DNA from: Camarhynchus parvulus
Lineage: Eukaryota > Chordata > Aves > Passeriformes > Thraupidae
DNA: 64,000 bases
Direction of reading: 5' to 3'
Assembly (NCBI RefSeq): GCF_901933205.1
Contig: NC_044571.1
Location: 12,788,420 to 12,852,419, forward strand
The stretch's first letter is position 1. The number at the start of each line of letters is the position of its first letter. The translations under genes and the position numbers were made by a program. The notes under the pieces are model-generated. The model worked only from the letters and a program-made list of their open reading frames with translations, was not told the origin of the DNA and searched no databases. Positions 48,463-60,289 of the stretch are shown here, piece after piece.

Positions 48463-51400
48463 GTCATATTATGCACCTGTCAGTGATCTTTTCTGCTGCC
48501 TTGTGAAGCATGCCAAAGGGAATGTGGCTCTATAGTGCAATGTTTGCTTTCTCTTCCATGTGCTGCATGACCACTGCCTTATTGTGACAGAGGTGATATC
48601 CACAGCTTGGATATTCAGAAATTCTGCAGGACATTGGGGCTCATCGGTTTGGTGACTACTTAGCTGAAGTGTTAAGTAAGTTTCAATTTCATGAACATAG
48701 CACCCCATTAATTTTTTCAAAATCCAAAACCATGCAGCTTCTCACACCCAGGCGAATGACTTCCTTAAACTTAAGGGTATCATTCTAAATGCATCTAAGA
48801 GAAAATTAAATTCTGAGGTGTGGAGGTGTTGGTGTCTGTAATAAATCCATATGGTGCCCTCCTTAATAATGTTTTCACAGAAGAGAATGACGACAGGAGC
48901 CATGCCCCTCCTGAAGATGCAGAGGGTGGTCTGTAGGAAATAGGTAATAGTTGGAAATGTTAACAGCAGCCCTTACTGTTTTTCTTGTCTATATCTGATG
49001 ACCCAGAAGTTCTAGCAACACTCTTTTATCACTATTCTTACAGGGTCACCAAGCTACAGTAGGAAATTTTTTTTAATGTTCCTTGGAGAATGATGATCAG
49101 TTGCTTTCTTTAACACCTGAAAATACTGTATGTGTTATAGTTTCTCACAGTTAATAGATTAGAAATCTTTTAGTAAATGTCTTTTTTCAAATTTGTGGGT
49201 AACTTAACTGAAGTCCTCACAGTAAACCCCTTATTTCCCCAAATAAGGTAAATATGATTGTAATGATTTAATTAATTCTGCTTGTGAAGTGTCAAAACCA
49301 AAAAAGACTTTTCTAAGTATACATATCACAGGCATCTTGGTGTCCTTTTTAGAATCCAAAAATTATTTTGTCATGTAGAAAGAGTTGCAGCATCAATTAA
49401 ATACAGAGTGTTCTTTATAACCCCTGAGAGATGTTCCAAACCTTGCCTCCAGACAGATGTGTCATGGGAAGAGTTGCTTTTCTTAGAAGTGTCCAAAAAT
49501 GTTATTGCATCACCACATGGGTAATTGTTTGTTGTTTTAAACATTTATGACCAGAGGTTTTAGGCTGAGAACAGGACATTTTTACTTGCAAAAGCAGTTT
49601 TCCATTTTCACACTTGGAAAACCAACACTCAGAAATAAAAACAGATGGTTTGATCCAAAATATTTGCATTGACATCAAGGCAGAAACAGGAGAATGATGT
49701 CCCAACGTCTGAACAGATTTTGCCCCTCTTGGAGCTGTTGATCTCTTCCCCACAGACAGAGGAAAGCTATTCTTTGATCTGTTTTTGATGACCTGATAAA
49801 AGAAATTTCTGAATTTCCCTGAATACCTTGAAAGAGAATGTCCTCTTAATGTCTTGCCAGATATATGTGCTGAAAAGCTGTCACAAATTCATTAAAAACC
49901 AGGAGACTAAAATGATGCTTTTCAAAAGAAAAAATTTGCTAGTGAAACAATCATCTAAGTTTTGAATTTGCCCATTTCCAGGTTTTTCTGTTAAGTAGTG
50001 ATGGAAGATATGAAAAAAAAATACTTGGTATCTGCAAACCAGCAGGAGCAGGTAAGGATACCACCCATACCTGGTGAAGACTCTAGGAATGACACTTTTC
50101 ACTATTTGGATGTAGAAATAAGGGAAAGCTTCCAAAAACTAGGTTTAACAGGATGTAAAAGAGCTGAGGTGTACAGCAGAGCCCTTCAGCAAACCTTGAT
50201 ATGTGGCACAGAGTGATCAGGAAAAGTGAGATGAAGTTTCATTCTACTTGGACATCTAAAGAGAAGTCGTAGACCACGAGAAGAAACAAGAGTAACCTGA
50301 TAGCATTTTTCAGGAAGTATTGGAAAATGTGCAGGAAGAATGCATATGTGTGCCTAGATAAGCCAGGGCAACAGAAGCATATTCCTTCTTAAGAAGGAAA
50401 AATTCTGTATTTAGCAAAGAAGTCTACTCATACCACTACACCAAATATTCATCTGTTTTTTCCCATTAACTGAGACTTTATTGAATATTTTTGTGAATTT
50501 TAAATTAATTTTGTATTTTTTATCCTTCTCAGGGCTCATTTTCTAGTTCCTAGCAGTAAAAAGTTCCCTTGCTGTCTGTGTTTGTGACTGTAATCTACTT
50601 TGTGGTACATATGTGTCTGATGCCCTTTCACCTGATTTCACATATCATAAATATTTCTTTCATAAACTGTTTTTTGTAATTTATTTTATGAACTGATTGA
50701 TGCCACATCTCATTTTAACTCTAGTTATGGTCCTGTCTTTCAAAGATGTATAATTTCATTCATTTTAAACCAATGCCTCACAAGGATTGAAGGTTTCACT
50801 TCTATAGGTCTGTGTCTGACAGTGCTGTGGAGGCTGTGGTTAGAAACATACCCATATAACAAGAGGCGTTACATGTAAAATACATCCACATCTTAGGCTT
50901 TACTGTCTTTGAGGTGGAAGCTTTTTACTGTATTATTAGTAGAAAAAAAAAAGTGAATATTATTTTGCTTTAATATCTTCTTTTAATTTTTCTTTTACAA
51001 GTTATTTTTCACAGTCAGTGTTTGCTTTCTGAGGCACATGCTCCTACAAAAGCTGTTTTTAAAAGCCATGTTTTTTTCTGAACACATCTTGCCTTTTAAA
51101 AGTACAGTCCAGGAATTCATGGATATTATGTCTATCAGAAATATGATGTGTACAATGCTGTCATTCATTTTGGAAAAACAACGTTTATGCACCAAATGCA
51201 CTTACCTTTGAGCACACAGATCACAATCATTTTATTACTCTCAAAGTTGTTTTTCCATGAATTGAGCAAATTGCATACATCCTGGTTTGCAAGCCATGGT
51301 GCCACTTGGCTTCTGCTAATATCAACTGTTCAGCCACTTAGATGATGAAAAACTGGAATTACACCAACAAAGCTTTCTACCTCCCCAGAAACATAGGAAA

Positions 51401-52220
51401 TGTCATTCAACAGATATTCTGGCAGACATAACTAGTAAAACACAGCTAAAACATGCATGTAAAATCTTCAAAGAGAAGGTGAAGAAACAGCTGTTGAAGA
51501 GCCTTTATTTATCAGGGACCAGAAGAGGTGATGTTATGCTTGATATTTTCAGCCTTTTTTCTTTCTCCCTTTCAAATGTTGCTGTATTTCCTTTGATAGT
51601 TATTCATCTTTATAAAATGAGGGTTGACCACAAGCACATGTTCCAGGGAATTGCTCTTTTTTTCCTGGCTTCCAGTTTCTGTAGGAAATGTGACCTGTAT
51701 AGTGAAGCAGAGAGAAGTCTCAGGCACCAGGAGCTGCTGTGTGACTCCTCCAACTCTGCCCATGGCCCAGAACCCCATGTCAGCCCCTTGGGGCCATCAG
51801 CTTCTGTCCCACTGACACCCTAGCAGAACTGATCCCCAGTTCCTCACAGCCCTGTCCTGACCAGAGAGGGGCCGTATCAACCCAAACCCACCTGTGGGTC
51901 CAGATCCTGGTCCAGCCTCAGTCCCTTCCTGAGCAGCTCATGGTGCCTAGGGCTGGAGCTGTCCATGCGCACCCCTAGATGCCCTGCTTCTGGCTGGGTG
52001 TGGAATGGACCTTAGCTGCCAAGTTTTATCCCACAGGAAATACCTGACGCTCCCAGTTCCTGGCCACAGGGATCTGCCAGCCTGGTCGTGACATGGCAAA
52101 CAGACCCCAGGCTGTTGCACAAATACTGTGTGACCACAATACTCTGTGGCTGCTTGGGGGATGAATGAGGAGGTGCCTGATCAGGCTCAGAGAACTGTCT
52201 TCTTCTATGAATAGAAAATT
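48463..52220. other. Non-coding DNA between the inverted arms
   Basis: Mostly AT-rich unique sequence. A GC-richer block at about 51700-52190 is unclassified. The frame at 49998-50216 (plus) has a protein-like composition with no recognisable motif, and no flanking exons are visible. Confidence 0.5.
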
Positions 52221-52315
52221 GGGATGGGATGGGATGGGATGGGATGGGATGGGATGGGATGGGATGGGATGGGATGGGATGGGATGGGATGGGATGGGAT
52301 GGGATGGGATGGGAT
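52221..52315 (+). repeat. Perfect (GGGAT)19 array
   Basis: Nineteen exact GGGAT units with no interruption. The regularly spaced GGG runs could form G-quadruplexes on the plus strand. A frame through it gives only a five-residue Met-Gly-Trp-Asp-Gly repeat, which is an artefact of the array. Confidence 0.98.
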
Positions 52316-52675
52316 GGAACAGAGTTTTATGTTGGCCTTCCTCTCAAACACACAGGGTTGGACATTGCCCCACACTTCTTCCATGTCTCTTCCACACAGA
52401 AGAGTTAAACTGGAGTGTCAGCCTTATAAAACAGAGCCTGTAGTTTTCTATTTAATTTTATTGCATTTTCTCAGTTAATTGATTTTATTAATTTCACTAA
52501 AAGTTGCTAAATAGGTGACAACATCACTAAACAGCAATTTTCGTGGCACACAATACTGTGCCAGTAGTCTGTATAAATTTGTAAAAAAGGCCTGGCCCTG
52601 ATCTCTTCCTTAAATCTGACAAGGTCCCTGGAAAGACATCCCTCTCAACTGATCTGAAATCTGGGACACAAATGG
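52316..52675. other. Non-coding spacer
   Basis: Sits between the GGGAT array and repeat arm 2. No recognisable feature, although the repeat may extend weakly into its right end. Confidence 0.55.
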
Positions 52676-53418
52676 GTCCTCTTCTAAAGGAATCTCTTCC
52701 CACAGCAAAAAAAATATGTTCCCTGTACTGAACATCTGAAATACAAAAGGGGAAAGCAGAAAGACTCATAAATAAAGTTGTACACAAGGGTTTCCTTCTT
52801 GAATTTCCTTCCTTCAAAAGGAATCCTCCACTTTCTTCCTTCCCAATCAGCAGCCTGGTTAAGGACTGCAGAGATGATAAAGCACAGTTTAGTTGCTCTG
52901 TTCCTTCTGTAGGAAAAGGGAACAATTTTGCTGTGAAGCCACCAAAGTTTGGCTCCTCGTGCCCTCTGGCGGCAGCACCAAAAGCGATGAGAGGGGGATG
53001 GAGCCGGAGAGAATGTCTGCAGGAAGCCTCGACTTCCCTGACACCAGGGTTGCTGTGGCACTGCTGCAGCTCTGCCCTCTCTGCCTGGCAGTGTCATACT
53101 GCTAAGCCACCACCCAGGAGACCAGTGATTTTCCTCTTTTTCAGCTGCCACAGCAGGTCAACTGCTTTCCTACTTCAGAGCAGAAGAGCCTGAAGGAAAT
53201 GTGCCCTCTACCTAGCAGCATTCTCTTGCTGTGTCTCCACCTTTCTAGCCAACAGCTCTTGGGTATCAGTGGCCAAAGCAAAGCTGTTGACCCAAAATGA
53301 AATAATTTCCTTGCTTTTCTGCCTTATGTGTTAGTCCCTGAGAAGTGGTAGAAGTATGCCTGTAAGTTGTACATAGGTCATATTCCTGAAAACCAGTTTG
53401 TTCTTACTGCAGTTGCAT
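52676..53418 (+). repeat. Inverted-repeat arm 2, unclassified element
   Basis: Mirror copy of 47562-48462. It lacks the 151-bp GT...AG segment: sequence up to 53009 joins sequence from 53010 exactly where the segment sits in arm 1. A conserved AATAAA is at 52771-52776. An 86-codon frame (52933-53193) is open here. In arm 1 the same reading is interrupted by the 151-bp segment, which also shifts frame. Sequence downstream of the stop is just as conserved as the frame, so selection on a protein is not shown. Confidence 0.85.
52956..52976 (-). promoter_or_regulatory. CTCF-like motif, reverse
   Basis: Same motif as at 48153-48173 on the opposite strand (core 52959-52972). The two motifs point toward each other across about 4.8 kb. 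Confidence 0.5.
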
Positions 53419-54546
53419 ATGTGTGAAATTATTTGGGGTGTAATGTAGTTACTTCCCTATTTTTTTCTGCTCTCTCATGTTTGATAATGCCTTTAAACTA
53501 ACTTGGCCAATCCTGTTGTGTGTAATTCCTTACAGGTGGATTATTCCAATAGGCTGGCTACTGCCCCTCCCATACTCCATTTCAGAAGCAGCATGCTGTG
53601 AAAGAGCTTAAATCAGCTGTCCAGCCATGCTGGGAAGGGCAGCCAAGGGCTGTTTCAAATGAGACAGGAATGGCTGTACACAGCATTATTATCCCATGAC
53701 TCCTCAGGGATGCCAGTAGAAAATTAGATTTACACAAAAAAAACTGTCACAGAAAAGATCAGGTCAGGAAATACTCAACATTTTGGACATTTTGTCTGTC
53801 TCATTCAAAAAGTGATTACAACAAAAGAAACTGGAAAACTGAAAATGCTGCATGTGGGAAATATCTTTTGTTCCCCTGCCTTTGATTCTTAGGTCCCCTC
53901 ATCCCAGAGGAAATAGCAGGAAAGTTAGAAAGAAAAGAGAACAGCTTCTGATCAGAATTTTACGTAGAGTAGCTATGCTGATGGTAGATTTCAAAGGCCT
54001 TCTGTCATTCGCCTTTAGCCCTGGAGTGCAACAGTTTCAAACCTATCATTAATTTATTCTGAAACAAACTGAGTGGAAGTAAATCCCTATGGGATTCTAG
54101 ACAACTACAGAAATGCATATTATTGAAATTGTCAGGTGTGATTGCATATTCATTGTGGCTGACCTATTGGAATTTCACCATGTTAAGTTCATTTCAAGCC
54201 AGAACATTTCTATGTTTTGAAATGTTTACTGTTTCCTTATTACTCTACCATTCTATCGGAACATTTTGCTCAGACCATCATGTCAGTGGCAAAAATACCA
54301 AAAGAAATGAAGATGCTCAGTCATGTTCTTGGCTGTAGAAATATGTGTCATGGCCAAAGTGTTATGAACCAATTCACAGAATTAAAATCACTACAGCTAA
54401 ACACAATTTCTAGCCTTTTTTTTGCATTATTTACAGAAGAAGTTTTGAAGGAACAGAATTTTTATCCAGGCTCAAAGGTTATTACACAGTATCCTGGTTT
54501 TGTCTGGAACAGACTTCATTTTTCACCCTAGCAGCTGGTACAACAC
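53419..54546. other. Non-coding DNA, no gene seen
   Basis: No repeat signature between repeat arm 2 and the following LTR. Frames are short and without recognisable motifs. Confidence 0.55.
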
Positions 54547-55102
54547 TGTGGGTTTGATTTAGTATGAGAATTATGTTGATAACACACTGATGTTCTGGCT
54601 GTTGCTGAGCAGTGCTTACCCTAAATCAAGGCCTTTCCAGTGCCTGATGCTCTGCCAGGGAGGAGCTGCGCAAAAAGTTGTGAGGCAGCATAGTCAGGAG
54701 AACTGACTCAAAATCCCCAAAAGAATATCCCATACCACAGAATGTGACGCCCAGTATTTGAACTGAGTTAGCTGGAAAGGGACTGTTCATTGCTCAGGGA
54801 TAGCCTGGGCATCAGTCAACAGGTGGTGTGAAATTGTATTGTACATTACTTGTTTTTCTGGTTTTGCTGCTCTCTCCCTATTCAAAATTGTTCTACTATT
54901 ATTTTTGTTATTATTTTTGCTGTTGATACTACATTTATTTCTTAATTTATTTATTATTATGATCATGTTTTGTTTGAATCAGTAAATTGTTCTTATCTAA
55001 AACCACGAGGTGTACCTTTACTTTTAAATTCTCCTCCCCACTGGGACATGGAATAGGAGTGTGGAGAGTGAGCAAGAGGCTGGCTGTGGTTAAACCATGC
55101 CA
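54547..55102 (+). mobile_element. Decayed avian ERV LTR, plus strand
   Basis: Landmarks of an abundant avian LTR that I recognise appear in order: 'gttgataacacactgatgtt', 'gttgctgagcagtgcttac', 'atgctctgccagggagga', 'gcctgggcatcagtcaaca', 'attgtacattact', a TTATTATT-rich tract, 'ttcttatctaaaaccacgag', and a 'gtggttaaaccat' terminus. The expected TATA box reads 'gtatttgaac', so the promoter is probably dead. The start is uncertain (54547-54573), and no convincing target-site duplication or internal viral sequence adjoins it. Probably an old solo LTR. Confidence 0.85.
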
Positions 55103-55653
55103 TAAGGACATATTGCTCTCACCAAGATATGCAGAACTGGAGCCTTCTAATTTACTTCCTAGACCTTGGTCCCTAAATTCTTGCTTTCAATTTTATAGGA
55201 ATTAAAGTTTAAAAATGCATTCACTTGTTAATAAAATTATAAATAAAACAGGTCACAAAAAGCCCAAGGATTCCACCCTTCGGCTAAAATTGGGAAGAAA
55301 TATTCCCTTCCCCAATGACTCTTATCTCTTCCCTTTTTTTATCTGACAGTGAGCATTTGGAAGTAAATATTGTGCACAGCCACACATGTACTAGTCTGTG
55401 AAAATCAGTCAGCTCTTTTAAAATAAGTAATTTCCTTAAAGCAGCAAAAATTTATTAATGCCAGAATTTACACTGCAATGCAGTAAAAGGAAATGATGTT
55501 TTGCTATTTAAAACATACCTGGGTGGGATTCAAGAAAGTGCATTTTGATAAAATATAAGCCCCTTATGTCTGTTTCAAAGAGATATTGAATAAAACCGTA
55601 CAACTGTTTTTTTCTATTTTATTTTCTTTGCGTATAAGACTAAGGTATAAAAC

Positions 55654-55690
55654 TGCTACCACTGAATTGCTACTGAATTGCTACTGAATA
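55654..55690. repeat. 11-bp tandem repeat, about three units
   Basis: 'gaattgctact' occurs twice perfectly (55664-55674 and 55675-55685), with diverged partial units on both sides. Confidence 0.9.
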
Positions 55691-56406
55691 CCAGCTGTCA
55701 TAATTATTCTTTACATGCTCCTGTACTGCTATAAGTCACTAAAACAGAGCAGCAAATTGTCAGGGCATGTCCTGGGAGCTGAGACCACTGGGGATGCCCT
55801 GAGAGTCCCAACAAAAACCATACTAGCATATAAAAACATACCAACAGTGTCAGACATCACCAGGGAATGGCAGATCATCCCAGCCACCAAATAATAAGGC
55901 AGAAAAAAAAAATCAGAAAAATCAAACAACTCCTCATTCTCCTCATTCTTCTATCATAAATCTGAGTCCTTACATTTGTAAGAAGCCATACAAGAGTTCT
56001 TAAACATTTTGGATGAAATTTACTCTCTCTTTGATGTCTCTACATCCAAAGTCATGCTGAATTTATAGTGTTATGACTGAGAAAAGAAGTTTGCCTTTCT
56101 TGAAAAGCATTTTGTGCCACAGTGCATGAAGAGTGCTGTTAAAATAAATTACATTTTAGCTTCATAGAGCACTTCCTTCTTACCCAAGTGCTCCCATTAA
56201 ACTAGTAAAGTTTAGATATTCAGCACTTCTGAGAACTGCATCTCTGTATGTCAGTTGCTATATATAGTTTAAAATGCCAATATTTAGCTATTCATGTTTG
56301 ACAATCCTGGCCCAGTTTTAGAGATGTTATAGCATTCTAATTCTAATCGTGACCCAGGCTGACAGTTCCTGCTGACCTGAAAAATCAAAATGGCTAATGA
56401 GCTTGT

Positions 56407-56450
56407 AAAGGGTTGGTCACCAATAAGTAAAGGCTTGGACACCAATAAGT
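56407..56450. repeat. 22-bp tandem duplication
   Basis: Two adjacent 22-base units (56407-56428 and 56429-56450) ending in 'caccaataagt', with two mismatches. Confidence 0.92.
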
Positions 56451-56795
56451 ATGATCTCTTAAAAGAGAAATGGTTTCCAAAGTTGGCCATTTTTTCTTTC
56501 CCTCATGTCTATAAAGCACACTCCAAAGAACTAGCTAGCCAGCATTTCTTTCATCGTTCTCTTGGGTTTTGAAATTGGAGTGCAACCTTTTCAACACGTG
56601 TCTAGCTTGAAACCTAACCTTTTATGTCTAAAGATGATGTATTAGAAGGTCTGGTAGTGGACAAAGGAAGGAGAAAAATTCTTATTTTATTTTACTATTG
56701 CTCTAAATACTTTGGATATCTGAATGTGTTGCACAAAGAAAATAACATACACTGAACCAGCAAAACACGGAATGGGAACCTAAACAGGTTGGGAA

Positions 56796-56897
56796 TTTTT
56801 TTATTTTTTGGTTGGTTGGTTTGGTTTCTGTTTGTTTCTTTGTTTTTGTTTGTTTGGGGAGGGTTGTTTTTTTGCTTTGCTTTGGTTTATTTGTTTC
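56796..56897. repeat. T/G-rich low-complexity tract
   Basis: Runs of GGTT, GTTT and GTTTG units. The mirror-strand frame (Lys/Thr-rich) is a composition artefact. Confidence 0.9.
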
Positions 56898-59800
56898 AAA
56901 CACTGGAATTTAATTGTTTAAGTTGTAAAGATCCCACACATACTTTTCTAATTTTATTACATTTATTCCCTTTTCAAAACAGGACAAACATGTTTTTGTA
57001 ATTCTTGCATAGATGCATCTTCTTTTACTGAAGCTTTCTTTTGATCTTCTGAGGAAACTGAATTCCATCTTTATACTTAATCCTTTCATGTTTAAATAAA
57101 TCTAGTTAAAATACTTACAGGCAAATTCTAATTGTCTTCAACAAAAAAAAAAACAGACTATACAAACTAGAACTGCTGATTGTCTTTTTAATTCTGAATC
57201 TTGTGCACTGGGAGTTCATGAATTTAAGAAACATATAATGCAACAATCCAGAGACTTACCTCTACTTAGTAGGAGTCAGATGATTTTTATATCTCTTAGT
57301 TTTATGGTCATTTAATATTGCCAGTAGTGAGAATGGAAGACATTCTTGTGTTACGACTACAGGAGTTATTCTCATGACTGGAAAGCCAGAAAATAATGCT
57401 GACATTGTCCAGACAGAACCAATCCCAGACATTGCTGAAACTGCCATGAGTGGGGAACAGCTGCTTTAGCAATCTACCTACCTCCCTCTACTCTTAGTCA
57501 TCTAGTCATCATCAAAAAAAAAAAACCCGAATGAAATTTTTGCTTCTCTGTCAGTATATATTAGAATCTAAATTTACAAATTCAAATCTACACTATAGTA
57601 AAAAACAGGGGGGAGGGAAAGGAAAAAATCCTCACAAAATAAATTTAGAGATGTTCCTTTTTCTCAAAGCAAAATATAGTTTCTTGTGCATGGTGTCATA
57701 TAAATGGTTAGGGTTTGGGTTTGGATGGGTTTGAAGGAGCCACACAATAAAAAAAAAAAACAACTACTAACCTGACAAAAATCACTCCATACAGACTTAA
57801 TATTTTAAACTGATTGAAAACAGAGACAATATCCAGTATAGGATACTGTTCAAATATGTTGTACTCAGTAAGTACCTCCCATGAAATTAAACATCTAGCC
57901 TTAAAGAATACCATAGCTCTAAAATTAAAAAATACATTTAAAATTGCAGAGGATTAGAATGTGAGAAAATAGTGAAATGTAAATCAAAACCTCCTTCAAG
58001 ACAAGGGAAACAGCCTCCATAAGACTTGTTGCTTGTTGTAGAAGGTTGGCAGGTGTGAATACTTGTAATTCTCAAATAGAGCAGCTCGTAACTAAATATT
58101 GTTTCAGACTCCCTTTCAATTTTAAGATATTTTCTCTGAAATCAACAAGATTTCAAATGAGACACTTATACTTTTGCACAAGGAAACAGAAAGCAGAGAT
58201 AACCCTTGATTTTGCACTGTTTCTGCTTTTTCCTGAAATCTCACCAGCAATATGCCTGGGTTTAGGGGAGACATTCCTTTTTTTTTTTCCCCTAGTAATT
58301 AAATTAGAAACTGCACTAAATAATTGTGCTTTTATAACCTTTAGCCATTCTTTTCTCTTCCTTATTCTGATCAGGTCTTTGAATGTGAATGAGGTTTTTA
58401 AATGCAAATGGAAGCCAGTTTCAGCTTAAAATCTGAAGCTGGTTCTTGGAACACATAAAGCTTTTCTCTCTGTTCCTGCTACATCAAAAATTTTAAAAGA
58501 ATTTTTCTAACAAAGCTACATCACTGGCAGCAACCTCCTGCAGTGTGGTTGCACTCAGGGAGTGAAGTAACAGAAAAGAAAGAATCTTTCTGAAAAATGA
58601 ATTAATTTGATGAGTGATATAAAGATGACACCTAACCTCTAAACCTGACTGTAGGTAAAAGCTCTTTACCCCAAACCAAATACACAATAATGGAATTTTC
58701 CACTCCATTTGGTGCTCAGTCATTCTGCCTGAGCTCACTAAACTTCTGTTCAATGACTGCTCATAATTATACAGCTTCACATCTCTGGTGTGCACATCAC
58801 ATGGAAGACCAGCTGCAGGTTTTAATGTCAGTGGAAAGATTAATTGAATTTTTAAACTCCACGAAATAGTTTCATATTTATCAGAAGATGAGTAACACAA
58901 GTTTTCCAAAACTTTATTTCCCAATTCCTGTCTGTGTATATCTTGTATTTTCAGACTACTTTAACGTCTTTTTCTTCCCCTTTCTTTGTTCTGGTAGTCC
59001 ACTTGTGCTAAGTTACTTTTCATAAAACTACCAAACCTAGAGACTTTTTTTTGTATAAAAGAGCTATTTCTTGTAAAATAATATTTGCATGATACTTCAT
59101 TAACTCACCAGAAATATGTTTTTCACAACATTATGTAAAAGCTGATAGAAAATAGGCCATTTCCAATAAAAATGGGAAATTCTATTGTTGCTGCTAAAAA
59201 AAGAGACCACTTCCTTCTTCATTTAAAAAAAAAAATCATCTTTCTTTTTAAAATTTAAAAATGTCCCCCAGATGCTGTGGACACAACTACATGCTAAGCA
59301 ATACTAGGATTTAAAATAACAAAATAAGGACGAAAACTGACTTAATTTCTGGATTATTATTAAATCTAATAATGGTCTAATAAGAACTAAGCTTCTCATA
59401 ATGGAACTGAATCCAAAAAATTCTGAAGTCCTAACTCATTCCTGATTCAGTCATCTGTTGATTTCAACCCCCTGAAGTTTCATTTTGAATTTCAGTCAGC
59501 CGGACTTGCCTGTTACATCTACCAGATCCAATAGGAGCAATGACAGTATTGTAATAACTTTGGTGGGTTACAGTTAGATGAGGGAAAAGAAGTACCATTT
59601 ACTGGACCAACTAAGGCTAGGTTTTCTCAAGAGAAGCTGAGAAAAATAGTGAATTATAAAATGTGCGCTTTGACACATCTTGATTCCATAAGAATGAGAC
59701 CTACATACTTTGAAATTCTTGATTCCATAGAGAGGAACAATTATTTTTTCATACATGTCCTTGTTAAAGTTGTATCATTCTTCAGACATCCATTCTAGAA

Positions 59801-59930
59801 GACTGGAAAATCAAAGCCCTGGAGCACAGCCTGATGTAGTTTATAATATGAAGAAAGACTTGAAAGCATAGACTTTTTTTTTTTCCAACTGATACGAGCT
59901 CTTATATTAAAGGTATTTTTTCTCTTTTAG
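56898..59930. other. AT-rich non-coding DNA, no gene seen
   Basis: Includes poly(A) runs at about 57142, 57516 and 57749 and a telomere-like G/T run at 57706-57732. Frames at 58046-58429 and 58493-58924 have no recognisable domains and no conserved neighbours. Confidence 0.6.
57706..57732 (+). repeat. Degenerate telomere-like G/T run
   Basis: GGTTAGGG is followed by TTTGGG and TTTGGATGGG units. Too short and degenerate to call an interstitial telomere. Confidence 0.35.
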
Positions 59931-60040
59931 GAAAAAAAAAAAAAAAAACCAACCAAAAAAATTAACCAAAACAAAACAAATTAAAGAGAGAAAAAAAAAA
60001 ACACAAAAAAACAAAAAAAACCACAAGAAAAAGCAAACAG
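59931..60040. repeat. A-rich low-complexity tract
   Basis: Long A runs with scattered CC and AC interruptions. Confidence 0.9.
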
Positions 60041-60289
60041 AAGAAGCCTCTTTTTCATGACAAATTTCTGATGAAACATGAGAATTAAGTTCTTGCTTTA
60101 TCTCATGTAGCCAGCACAGTCAGTGGAGTCTGGGGACCTATATCTCCTTTTAAAGTAGATATCTGCTTTGGGAGAGCTGAATAATTTTCTTTCTCTATTG
60201 ACTGTATTGACTAGATGGCCACTGACTCTAACAGGAACTTAGATACCTGGTCCCATGTAATCATTTATGTTGTAGACATAAATATATAA

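Larger units (their letters stand above)
55103..56795. other. Non-coding DNA with two micro-duplications
   Basis: AT-rich; the tandem duplications at 55654 and 56407 are listed separately. No gene or transposon recognised. Confidence 0.6.

Noticed and set aside
49998..50216. 72-codon frame with protein-like composition as an exon
   Set aside because: No family resemblance, no neighbouring exon, and an in-frame start within unremarkable sequence.
52165..52478. Met-Gly-Trp-Asp-Gly repeat protein
   Set aside because: It is a direct translation of the (GGGAT)19 array, and the flanking codons show no gene structure.
52933..53193. 86-codon frame in repeat arm 2 as a conserved protein gene
   Set aside because: Non-coding sequence beyond the stop is as similar between the arms as the frame itself, so conservation does not point to a protein. 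The frame is broken in arm 1 unless the 151-bp segment is removed.
57706..57732. Interstitial telomere repeat
   Set aside because: Only one TTAGGG unit is exact, and the rest is G/T-rich drift.
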